Shown here: positions 6,902 through 13,809 of the stretch, piece after piece
Position numbering within the stretch: position 1 is the first letter of the stretch
Layout of the letters: the number at the start of each line of letters is the position of its first letter
Source: CAYPHY01 sp964410625
GTDB taxonomy: Bacteria; Chloroflexota; Anaerolineae; Promineifilales; Promineifilaceae
Reading direction: 5' to 3'
NCBI GenBank assembly: GCA_964410625.1
Contig: CAYPHY010000068.1
Location: forward strand, 1-18,763
DNA: 18,763 nt
Program-made: the position numbers and the translations under genes
The notes under the pieces: model-generated
Seen by the model: only the letters and a program-made list of their open reading frames with translations
Database searches by the model: none
What the model was told of the DNA's origin: nothing

Positions 6902-7306
6902 ATGGCAAAGATCATAGATATTGAAGGCATTGGCACTGCTCATGCGACTAAATTGATTGACGCAGGGGTAAGAACAGTGGAATCGCTGCTGAAGCAGGGC
7001 GGGAGCCCACAGGGCCGTGAAGCGTTAGCGACGGCGACCGGCATTAGCAAAAAGCTGATCCTGGAATGGGTGAATCATGCTGATCTATACCGTATCAAAG
7101 GCGTTGGCTCCGAATTTTCCGATCTGTTGGAAGCGGCCGGTGTGGACACGGTGATGGAATTGGCGCAGCGCAACGCCGACAATTTGTACCAAAAATTGGT
7201 TGAGACCAATGCCGCGAAGTCCCTGGTACGACGGATGCCGACGCTTGAACAAGTGCGCGATTGGGTAGACCAAGCAAAGAATTTACCGCGGGCAATTGAA
7301 TATTAG
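6902..7306 (+). CDS. DUF4332 helix-hairpin-helix protein
   Basis: A 134-residue soluble, all-helical protein with repeated helix-hairpin-helix elements: IEGIGTAHATKLIDAGVRTVESLL (~7-30), a GISKKLILEW segment, then YRIKGVGSEFSDLLEAAGVDTVMELA (~61-86). This is the DUF4332 pattern, in which paired GxG turns contact DNA or another protein. No enzyme motif is visible, so the role is unknown; a nucleic-acid-related function is inferred from the fold. The start is firm: ATG 6902 has AGGAGG at 6890-6895. It stands alone, diverging from the LCP gene and converging on the ROK kinase gene. Confidence 0.87.
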   Translation: MAKIIDIEGIGTAHATKLIDAGVRTVESLLKQGGSPQGREALATATGISKKLILEWVNHADLYRIKGVGSEFSDLLEAAGVDTVMELAQRNADNLYQKLVETNAAKSLVRRMPTLEQVRDWVDQAKNLPRAIEY

Positions 7307-7326
7307 CGGGCGTTACGTCGTTAGGA

Positions 7327-7353
7327 ATTTTTTGCGACGAATTAGCACGAATT
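7327..7353 (+). repeat. Inverted repeat copy downstream of the ROK gene
   Basis: This 27-base stretch (ATTTTTTGCGACGAATTAGC...) is a near-perfect reverse complement of 8476-8503, with one base missing and one mismatch. The pair brackets the ROK kinase gene. The adjoining text has further GAATTA/GCACGAA words typical of a dispersed intergenic repeat. Confidence 0.75.
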
Positions 7354-7421
7354 AATGCGAACGGCCGCAAAATCTGCACTAACTCGTTGCTAGAATTTCC
7401 TCACTCGATTGCACCCGTAAT

Positions 7422-8402
7422 CTAGTTGCCCGTCAGTCCTGTTGCTAATGCCAAAGCAACTGCACCCCACAGGGGGGCGTCATCGCCGAGCGCAGCGGCC
7501 GCGATCTGGCAATGGATTTCGGGCAACATCGTTTCGCGGGCGGCCTGGCGCACGGCCGACCACCACCCATCGCCGGACTTAGTGACGCCGCCACCGAGGA
7601 CAACCAGTTGCGGGTTGATCAGGTTGGCGGCGTTGCCAATGCCCACACCCAACGCCCGCGCCCCACGCAGCAAAACGTCTTGGGCAATGTCGTCACCCGC
7701 TGCGGCCGCTTCCGCCAACATCTTGCCGGTCAGCGTCCCTGCCTCCCCATCCCACAACGTACGCAACACTTGCCCGCGCTCCGGCCACTCTTGCAGCAAC
7801 CCTTCCGCATCCTGGGCCATATAGGGGCCGGAAGCGAGCCGTTCGACGCAGCCGCGCTTGCCACAAAGGCACAGCGGCCCGTTCCAATCCACCACCATAT
7901 GCCCGAACTCCCCGGCCATCGTCTCATGCCCGCGCCAGGGACGGCCGCCCAAGACCCAACCGCCACCCACGCCGGTGCTGACGGTGATGTAGAGCATATC
8001 GGCCGCGCCGCGCCCCGCGCCATAGCGGTATTCGCCCAAGGCGGCGATGTTAGCGTCGTTGTCTACGGCGACTGGCGCACCAAAGGCGGCGGCAAACTGT
8101 TCGGCCAACGGAATATTTTCCCAGCCGGGGACATGGTGGGAGAGGCGCACCGTGCCGGTGGGAAAGTCCACCGGGCCGCCGAAGCTGATGCCAACGGCCG
8201 ACGGCCGCGTTCCCTCTAGCAACTCCTGCCCCAGGGCGATCATCGTTTGCCGGTCATATTCTGCGTCACCATCGTGCGGAGATAAGACACGCCGCAGTCC
8301 TAACCAGGGCGAAGGAGCATCTTGGCTTGCGGCCGATAGGGTGGTGGTGGCGGCCGTTAGCTTCGTGCCACCAAAGTCAAGGGCGAGAATTAGTTCATCC
8401 AT
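7422..8402 (-). CDS. ROK family sugar kinase (glucokinase-like)
   Basis: A 326-residue protein with the full ROK layout. The phosphate-binding DFGGTKLTAA is at residues ~9-18. The catalytic aspartate is in VAVDNDANIAALGEYRYGAG. STGVGGGWVLGG is the second phosphate motif. The zinc site CLCGKRGCVE follows GHMVVD. A C-terminal QLVVLGGGVTKSG strand is also present. ROK kinases phosphorylate glucose, N-acetylmannosamine or similar sugars with ATP in the cytoplasm; the CxCGxxGCxE zinc motif without an N-terminal helix-turn-helix marks it as a kinase rather than a ROK repressor. The exact sugar is undetermined. ATG 8402 gives the canonical start MDELILALDFGG, though no strong Shine-Dalgarno sequence precedes it. 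Its length is normal for the family. Confidence 0.93.
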   Translation of the reverse strand: MDELILALDFGGTKLTAATTTLSAASQDAPSPWLGLRRVLSPHDGDAEYDRQTMIALGQELLEGTRPSAVGISFGGPVDFPTGTVRLSHHVPGWENIPLAEQFAAAFGAPVAVDNDANIAALGEYRYGAGRGAADMLYITVSTGVGGGWVLGGRPWRGHETMAGEFGHMVVDWNGPLCLCGKRGCVERLASGPYMAQDAEGLLQEWPERGQVLRTLWDGEAGTLTGKMLAEAAAAGDDIAQDVLLRGARALGVGIGNAANLINPQLVVLGGGVTKSGDGWWSAVRQAARETMLPEIHCQIAAAALGDDAPLWGAVALALATGLTGN

Positions 8403-8475
8403 AAGTATCTGTTAGGACTTATATATTTTGCATCGAATTTACGCGAATGAACGCGAATTTAGCATTATTTGCGAA

Positions 8476-8503
8476 AATTCGTGCTAATTCGTTGCTAAAA
8501 AAT
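8476..8503 (-). repeat. Inverted repeat copy upstream of the ROK gene
   Basis: This stretch (AATTCGTGCTAATTCGTTGC...) pairs with 7327-7353 in opposite orientation. A second word, CTAATTCGTTGCTAA (8484-8498), also matches CTAACTCGTTGCTAG (7379-7393) directly at 13 of 15 bases. It fills the gap between the ROK and biotin carboxylase genes. Confidence 0.75.
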
Positions 8504-8512
8504 CTTGGCTGC

Positions 8513-10486
8513 CTAAGACCTATCTGTTATAGAAATTAGCAACGCCTCGGCTTCGACCTGTTCGCCTGGCGCGTAATGAATGGCCTCAATCACCCCGGCC
8601 ACGGCCGCGCGGATGGTATATTCCATCTTCATCGCTTCCAGTTTGACCAGTGGTTGCCCTGGCTCGACGGGTTGGCCGACCTCTACCAAAACGGCCGACA
8701 CTGAGCCGGGCATTGGTGCGCGGAGGGAGTCGGCGGCCGCGGCCGTTCGTTGCGGCTCCGGGAAGCGCGGCAACGCTTCAACAGCAATGGGGCCGTCGGC
8801 CGTTTGCACCCACCATTGAGTGAATTGCTGAACAACGCGCATCTGCTGCCGGTCGTTGCCAATCGTCAGCACGATGTGGTTGTTTGTCTGTTCGTGGACA
8901 GTGACCGGGTAAATCATATCGGGGTCAGTTGAGAGTGTTATCTCAAATTGATCGGCCGTTCGCGGTAATGGCTGTAGCTTGACTTCGATGATGTCGGCCG
9001 TTGGTCGCCAGCAAAAGCGGTAGATGGCTGGCCCATTGGGGTTGTTGCGCCAATAGCCGCAATTGGTGGGATGCTGCGGGTGGCGGTGCCACTGGGCGAG
9101 TGTGGCGGCGATTAAGGCAGGGGGCAGAGCTTTGGACGACGGCCGCCACTCGGCAAAATGCGCTGCTAAAAACCCGGTGTGTACCGCTCCGCCAGCAAAA
9201 GCCGGATGTTCAACGACAGCGGTTAAAAACGGCAGGTTGCTGGTCAGACCCAGCAGCACCGTTTGTTGAAGGGCTTGGTGCAGGCGTTGGACGGCCGCCC
9301 GCCGGTCCGCCCCGTGTGCAATGATCTTCGCCAGCAGCGGATCGTAATGGATTGTTGCTTTATCCCCACTGGCGATGCCGCTGTCTACTCGAATACCTTC
9401 ACCAGATGGCGGCCGCCATAACGCAACCCGCCCGCTCACCGGTAAATAGTCGTTGGCCGGGTCTTCGGCATAGAGGCGGGCTTCGATGGCGTGGCCTTGC
9501 GGCCGAATTTCCTCCTGTGTCCAGGGCAACGGCTCGCCAGCGGCAACCCGAATCTGCCATTCCACCAGATCAAGCCCGGTCACTAACTCCGTCACTGGAT
9601 GTTCGACCTGGAGGCGGGTGTTCATTTCCAGGAAGTAGAAACGGCCGTCGCTGTCCAACAAAAACTCGACCGTCCCGGCATTGTCATACTGGGCTGCGCG
9701 GGCGATGGCGACGGCCGCTTCACAAATCGCCTGTCGCTGCTTATCATCCAGCCCAGGAGCTGGAGTCTCTTCAATCACCTTTTGGTGGCGGCGTTGCAGC
9801 GAACAGTCGCGCTCTCCCAGGTGGATGACATTGCCATGCTGATCAGCGAGGAGTTGTACTTCGATGTGGCGCGGCCGTTGCAAGGCTCGTTCCAGCAGCA
9901 AATCGCCAGAACCAAACGCCTGTTGTGCTTCGCGCCGGGTGGTGGCTAATGCTTCGTGAAGTTTGTCTGGATGCGTCACTAGGCGCATCCCTTTGCCACC
10001 GCCACCAGCGGCCGCTTTGATCAGCAACGGGAAGCCGAGCTGTGCGGCCGCTTGTTCTAACGCCTCAGCGGATTGGTCGCGGCCGTCATAACCAGGGATG
10101 ACCGGCACACCGGCGGCCACAGCATGGGCGCGTCCGGCACGTTTGTCGGCCATCAGCGCAATAGCAGCGGCCGAGGGGCCAATGAAGATGAGTCCGGCAT
10201 CCGCACAAGCACGGGCAAAATCGGCGTTTTCCGCCAGAAAGCCGACACCGGGATGGATGGCTTCTACACCGGCTTGTTCGGCCGCGGCCAGAATGGCGTT
10301 TATATTAAGATAGGACTCGGTGGGGGAAGCAGCGTTAAGGTGGATGGCTGCGGCTGCTTCGCGCACGTGCAAGGCATTCGCGTCGGCATCGGAATAAACC
10401 GTCACCGGCCGGATGCCCAATCGCCGGCAGGTACGGATGATGCGACAAGCAATCTCGCCACGATTGGCAATTAGGAGCGATTCCAT
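8513..10486 (-). CDS. Acyl-CoA carboxylase alpha subunit (biotin carboxylase + BCCP)
   Basis: A 657-residue fusion with the order seen in methylcrotonyl-, propionyl- and geranyl-CoA carboxylase alpha chains. The biotin carboxylase domain (~1-445) has MESLLIANRGEIACRI, IHPGVGFLAENADFA, the ATP lid KAAAGGGGKGMR, GERDCSLQRRHQKVIEE and EMNTRLQVEHPVTE. A middle linker/BT-like region follows. The biotinyl domain is at ~580-655 with EAMKMEY, whose lysine carries biotin. It hydrolyses ATP to carboxylate biotin; the carboxyltransferase beta subunit is not in the window. The usual HPGYGF tyrosine is valine here. ATG 10486 gives the canonical N-terminus but has no Shine-Dalgarno sequence. The acyl-CoA dehydrogenase nearby on the same strand favours a role in leucine- or terpenoid-type acyl-CoA breakdown; the substrate is not determinable from this sequence. 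Confidence 0.93.
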   Translation of the reverse strand: MESLLIANRGEIACRIIRTCRRLGIRPVTVYSDADANALHVREAAAAIHLNAASPTESYLNINAILAAAEQAGVEAIHPGVGFLAENADFARACADAGLIFIGPSAAAIALMADKRAGRAHAVAAGVPVIPGYDGRDQSAEALEQAAAQLGFPLLIKAAAGGGGKGMRLVTHPDKLHEALATTRREAQQAFGSGDLLLERALQRPRHIEVQLLADQHGNVIHLGERDCSLQRRHQKVIEETPAPGLDDKQRQAICEAAVAIARAAQYDNAGTVEFLLDSDGRFYFLEMNTRLQVEHPVTELVTGLDLVEWQIRVAAGEPLPWTQEEIRPQGHAIEARLYAEDPANDYLPVSGRVALWRPPSGEGIRVDSGIASGDKATIHYDPLLAKIIAHGADRRAAVQRLHQALQQTVLLGLTSNLPFLTAVVEHPAFAGGAVHTGFLAAHFAEWRPSSKALPPALIAATLAQWHRHPQHPTNCGYWRNNPNGPAIYRFCWRPTADIIEVKLQPLPRTADQFEITLSTDPDMIYPVTVHEQTNNHIVLTIGNDRQQMRVVQQFTQWWVQTADGPIAVEALPRFPEPQRTAAAADSLRAPMPGSVSAVLVEVGQPVEPGQPLVKLEAMKMEYTIRAAVAGVIEAIHYAPGEQVEAEALLISITDRS

Positions 10487-10495
10487 AAAATAGGA

Positions 10496-10597
10496 CGCAG
10501 ATGTTCGCTGATGGGCAATAAGAATTGCACGCAGATTCTCGCGGATTTTTTGAGAGAGATCAGCGCATATCTGCGTTACAATCTGCGAAAATCTGCG
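10496..10597. repeat. ATCTGCG/CGCAGAT dispersed repeat cluster
   Basis: ATCTGCG occurs directly at 10569, 10581 and 10591, and inverted (CGCAGAT) at 10496 and 10530. It fills the gap between the biotin carboxylase and APH-like genes. The same word recurs at the window's right end. Confidence 0.75.
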
Positions 10598-10608
10598 TTC
10601 CTTCTGAT

Positions 10609-11568
10609 TCAGATCGAGCCGACGAAGGTATGCCCAACCAGTCCATCGGCGCGGGCGAACGCGCCCATCAGCCAGATGCGGCGGATGGTCAGGAACGGGG
10701 AGATGGCAGCGTGTTCATTTTCCGATAGCTGGCGAACGGAGTAGTAACCGGCGAAGAAGGCTTCGGAGCGTTCCTCGCTGGTGTGCATCAGGTTGGTGTT
10801 GAGCAGAAAGGAAGCGATGTCGTAGGCCCGCCAGCCGGGGCCACAGAGGTCGAAGTTGAAGAAGGTCGGCCGATTGTTTTTGTCAAAGAAGACGCTGGCA
10901 TTGTGGAAGTCGCCGCCAATCGGCCCCCAGCCGTCGGGGGTACGTTGGGTGTTGCGAAATAGCGTCTCCAGTTCGTCGCGGGCTTCATCGGCCGAGGCCA
11001 ATATGAGATCAAGATTCTCAGCCTGTTCATCGTTCCAATTGCGCTGCAAACGTTCTAATGGTTCATCCAATAAGTAAGTGAGGTCAATCGCCCGGCGTGA
11101 ATAAGGTGACTTATAATCATTGGACGCGACGTGAATCCGTGCCATGCTCTCACCACAGGCGTAAAGCTGATCAACGTCCTTCAGCGACATCGGCTCTCCC
11201 TTAGCCAGACTGAACAGCGCATAGTAGCGTAATCCTTCGGGGGCCAGCAAACGGCCAAGATACTCCCCATCGCGCCGTTCAATGGGATAAGAGACCGGGA
11301 GATCGCGAGACTTTAAGAAGGTTAACCAGTCTAGCTCATAGAGATAGTCTGACTCTTGACGTTTGAGGCGGTCGCCCTGCTGGTAGACGCGGGCGACGAC
11401 CTGCTGACCATCACCAGTTGACACTAGATAATGATCATTGTCCTGCGTGCGTAGCAGCTTGCTAAACAGCTTGCAGGAAATGGGTGCAGCAAAGTCATAC
11501 TCTTCGGCAATGACCTCGGCCAGCGAATCGGCCGCTACAAATGATCGCGCAATGCGTATGGGTTTCAT
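10609..11568 (-). CDS. APH-fold phosphotransferase family protein with altered active site
   Basis: A 319-residue protein of the aminoglycoside phosphotransferase / SrkA-like kinase fold. The N-lobe is visible as QVVARVYQQGDR. The helical region contains YALFSLAKGEPM and CGESMARIHVAS. The catalytic region is GPIGGDFHNASVFF (~215-228), followed by FFNFDLCGPGWRAYDIASF (~236-254). Family members normally read HGDxHxxN and DFD. Here His is Gly218, the metal-binding Asn is Ser225 and the first Asp of DFD is Asn238, while the catalytic Asp220 and the GWRAYD tail are kept. It may be an inactive or unusual kinase. Start ATG 11568 has AGGAGAGG just upstream. It lies between the acyl-CoA dehydrogenase and carboxylase genes. 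Confidence 0.85.
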   Translation of the reverse strand: MKPIRIARSFVAADSLAEVIAEEYDFAAPISCKLFSKLLRTQDNDHYLVSTGDGQQVVARVYQQGDRLKRQESDYLYELDWLTFLKSRDLPVSYPIERRDGEYLGRLLAPEGLRYYALFSLAKGEPMSLKDVDQLYACGESMARIHVASNDYKSPYSRRAIDLTYLLDEPLERLQRNWNDEQAENLDLILASADEARDELETLFRNTQRTPDGWGPIGGDFHNASVFFDKNNRPTFFNFDLCGPGWRAYDIASFLLNTNLMHTSEERSEAFFAGYYSVRQLSENEHAAISPFLTIRRIWLMGAFARADGLVGHTFVGSI

Positions 11569-11616
11569 GATTCCTCTCCTGACCGGGTGTGTATTGGTGA
11601 TAATAGTGTACTGATG

Positions 11617-11655
11617 TATTGGTATATTGGTGTACCAATCCCTAATATACCAATA
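11617..11655. repeat. Nested palindromes of the TATTGGTGTA repeat family
   Basis: TATTGGTATAT (11617-11627) and ATATACCAATA (11645-11655) are perfect 11-base complements. Nested inside is ATTGGT-GT-ACCAAT (11626-11639). The surrounding 11590-11675 is built of TATTGGT/ACTAATA words. It sits upstream of the APH-like start and downstream of the acyl-CoA dehydrogenase stop, so it could be a terminator, an operator or just a repeat. Confidence 0.65.
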
Positions 11656-11679
11656 GACTAATAAACTAATATACGTTTC

Positions 11680-12837
11680 TTACCGTCCCGGTAAAATATT
11701 CTCATACTTGGCAATAATGCCCAACATAATTTCGTCTGCCCCGCCGCCGATGGAAAGCAGGCGGGCGTCGCGGAAGTAACGGGCCATTGGATACTCTTCC
11801 ACATAGCCCATCCCGCCATGAAATTGCAGGCAGGTATCGGCTACTTCTCGCGCCAATCGTCCGGCCTTCAGTTTAGCCATTGAGACCTCTTTTGTCATAT
11901 CTCCACCGGCGACCAGCACCCGCACGCAGTGGTAGGCAAGCTGGCGCAAGGCCTCCACTTCGGTTAATAGCTCGCTGATGCGGAAGTGAATCCATTGATT
12001 GTCGATCAGCGGACGGCCGAAGGTGTGACGCTCGCGGCAATAATTGATCGTCATGCGAATCATCTTCTCCATCCCCGCGACGCTCATCAACACCCCGGCC
12101 AACCGTTCGCGCTGGAACTGCTTCATTTGCAGCATGAAGCCCATCCCTTCTGGGCCGATGCGGTTAGCCTGTGGCACGCGCACATTGTCGAAGGAGAGAA
12201 TGGCTGTATCGCTGGCGTGGTTGCCCAGCTTTTCCAGCTTGCGGCTGACGCTGAACCCTGGCGTATCGGTAGGGACGATGATCAGCGACATGCCGCGAAA
12301 GCCGCTTTCATTGCTGGTGCGGGCCAGCAGGGTTAGAAAGTCGGCCTGTGTGCCGTTGGTGATCCACATCTTTGTCCCGTTGATTACATAGTCGTCACCT
12401 TCTGCTTTGGCATTGGTGCGAATGGCAGCTACATCGGAACCGGCGTCGGGTTCGCTGACGGCAATCGCCGCCACCACATCGCCAGCAATGGCTGGGGCCA
12501 GAAAACGCTGCTTCAGATCCTCGGAGCCAAACTCGGCCAGCGCCGGGGTAGCCATGTCGGTGTGGACGGCAATGCCCATCGGCACGGCCGCGCAATCGGC
12601 ACGGCCGATCTCCTCCAGCATCACCACATTGTACCAGTAATCCACGCCACTCCCGCCATACGCCTCCGGGTAGCACAGCCCCAACAACCCCAAATCCCCC
12701 ATCTTCTTAAATAGTTGGTGAGCCGGGAAACAACGCGCTGCCTCCCACTCTTCCACATAGGGATTAATTTCATGTTCTACAAACCGCCGCACCATCTGGC
12801 GGAATTGCTCATGTTCTTCATTAAAATATAGCGACAT
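11680..12837 (-). CDS. Acyl-CoA dehydrogenase (LCAD/isovaleryl/citronellyl-type)
   Basis: A 385-residue flavoprotein of the acyl-CoA dehydrogenase family: YPEAYGGSGVDYW, AVSEPDAGSDVAAI (FAD/substrate region), KMWITNG, MKQFQRERL, RHTFGRPL and FHGGMGYVEEYPM with a C-terminal SIGGGADEIML. It oxidises an acyl-CoA at the alpha-beta bond and passes electrons to electron-transfer flavoprotein. The C-terminal position that holds the catalytic Glu in medium-chain enzymes is Gly (GGGADEIM), whereas a Glu sits in RERL of the helix used by isovaleryl- and long-chain enzymes. GGGADE is also what I recall from citronellyl-CoA dehydrogenases. The start is ATG 12837 (MSLYFNEEHEQF) with a good AGGAGC; a longer frame upstream runs into the HNH gene and is not used. 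Confidence 0.93.
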   Translation of the reverse strand: MSLYFNEEHEQFRQMVRRFVEHEINPYVEEWEAARCFPAHQLFKKMGDLGLLGLCYPEAYGGSGVDYWYNVVMLEEIGRADCAAVPMGIAVHTDMATPALAEFGSEDLKQRFLAPAIAGDVVAAIAVSEPDAGSDVAAIRTNAKAEGDDYVINGTKMWITNGTQADFLTLLARTSNESGFRGMSLIIVPTDTPGFSVSRKLEKLGNHASDTAILSFDNVRVPQANRIGPEGMGFMLQMKQFQRERLAGVLMSVAGMEKMIRMTINYCRERHTFGRPLIDNQWIHFRISELLTEVEALRQLAYHCVRVLVAGGDMTKEVSMAKLKAGRLAREVADTCLQFHGGMGYVEEYPMARYFRDARLLSIGGGADEIMLGIIAKYENILPGR

Positions 12838-12844
12838 TCGATAT

Positions 12845-12850
12845 GCTCCT
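12845..12850 (-). promoter_or_regulatory. Ribosome binding site fixing the acyl-CoA dehydrogenase start
   Basis: AGGAGC on the minus strand, seven bases before ATG 12837. It decides between that start and a longer open frame reaching 12933 that lacks any Shine-Dalgarno sequence. Confidence 0.7.
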
Positions 12851-12877
12851 AAATAGTGGCTACGCAACCGCAAACTA

Positions 12878-13297
12878 TCAACTCTTTGGCGGATGCCAAC
12901 CGGCACTAACCCACCTGCGCCTTGCGAGAACAATCGTTGGGTTGTTCATTTGTAATGCTGCTACGGTCGCTCGGCCGCAGGCAGTTAGCCCAACAATGTG
13001 CGTTTTTGTGTCATTCCAGGCAAAGTGGTCGTTCCATTTTGCTTCTAAGGGATGGAATATAGCCACGGATTCCCCTGTCAGAGGGTCTAGTATTAGGTAT
13101 TGAGAGCCTTTATAAGTGTTGCAGGAAAAGCACGCCTGGCACAGATTGTCAATAGTGGTTGTACCCCCGGCCGACTCTGGGACGATGTGGTCAATGTGCA
13201 TCTTTAAGCCACAGTTTTCTTCTGTGGTCAGGCAGTATGAACATCTATTTCCGTCTCTGTCAGCAAGTAAACGACGTAGCGTTGTTGGTATCGCCAT
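12878..13297 (-). CDS. HNH endonuclease family protein
   Basis: A 139-residue protein with a complete HNH core. CSYC (residues ~19-22) is the first zinc pair. HIDHIVPESAGG holds the catalytic histidine. IDNLCQACFSCNTYKG contains the second cysteine pair and the final Asn/His-type residues. The C-terminal part (DPLTGESVAIFHP, AKWNDHFAW, LTACGRATVAALQMNNP, RRRWVSAGWHPP) is characteristic of a small HNH family that I have seen mainly in Cyanobacteria and Chloroflexota. It should cut DNA; the target is unknown. It follows the RHH-like gene by 12 bases on the same strand, so the two are probably co-transcribed and functionally linked. ATG 13297 lacks a strong Shine-Dalgarno sequence, fitting translational coupling. 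Confidence 0.9.
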   Translation of the reverse strand: MAIPTTLRRLLADRDGNRCSYCLTTEENCGLKMHIDHIVPESAGGTTTIDNLCQACFSCNTYKGSQYLILDPLTGESVAIFHPLEAKWNDHFAWNDTKTHIVGLTACGRATVAALQMNNPTIVLARRRWVSAGWHPPKS

Positions 13298-13309
13298 TTC
13301 GCCAGAAAC

Positions 13310-13723
13310 TTAGTAGACGGAATACCCTCGACGGGCCAGTAACCGATAAGCTTCAGCTTTGCGAAGCATGAATAATTGTGCCTCTGTAAGCAAACCTGCT
13401 AATTCTTTTTGCTCTTCTGGTGTTAACGGCCGCTGCTTTTGTGTTTCTGCCAACTCCTCCAGACGTTCTTGCTCTGAATTATACATTTGCCCCTGGGCGA
13501 TGTTCTCTAGCTCATCGTCACTGAGTAGGGCCAGCGAAGCAAGCATACCACGAGTCTCGCCTGACAGCTCATCCTCTAGCGGGGGGAGCGAGAGAGCAAT
13601 AGACTGAGTAAAAACCTGATCGAGTGATAGAGATGTGGCTTCGGCCGTCTCTCTTGCTCGCTCATATAGTATTTCCGGAATCTTAATCGTTACTTCTCTT
13701 TGCGGAAGTTCTAGGGTTTCCAT
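13310..13723 (-). CDS. Ribbon-helix-helix-like protein paired with HNH nuclease
   Basis: A 137-residue protein. Residues ~10-45 read as a ribbon-helix-helix (CopG/Arc-like) unit: strand VTIKIP, helix EILYERARETAEAT, turn, helix SLDQVFTQSIA. The rest is acidic and helical (LLSDDELENIAQGQ, QERLEELAETQK, LTPEEQKELAGLL), ending in FMLRKAEAYRLLARRGY. The DNA-binding head with a long acidic helical tail is the layout of an antitoxin. The start is well supported: ATG 13723 has AGGAGT about nine bases upstream. With the HNH gene 12 bases downstream it forms a two-gene unit that looks like a toxin-antitoxin or regulator-nuclease pair; this function is inferred, not established. Confidence 0.78.
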   Translation of the reverse strand: METLELPQREVTIKIPEILYERARETAEATSLSLDQVFTQSIALSLPPLEDELSGETRGMLASLALLSDDELENIAQGQMYNSEQERLEELAETQKQRPLTPEEQKELAGLLTEAQLFMLRKAEAYRLLARRGYSVY

Positions 13724-13809
13724 ACTCTTGGACTCCTATTCTCAAACTCCAGTACCATTATACCGTAACTAGAATAGCATTGAACTAAACCGGGGTAAGT
13801 TTGGAATGG

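Noticed and set aside
7512..8219. 235-codon plus-strand open frame opposite the ROK gene
   Set aside because: It is the complement of a clearly conserved kinase gene; its translation has no family-like motifs.
12838..12933. Longer start of the acyl-CoA dehydrogenase
   Set aside because: It overlaps the HNH gene and lacks a ribosome site, whereas ATG 12837 has AGGAGC and begins at the family's normal N-terminus.
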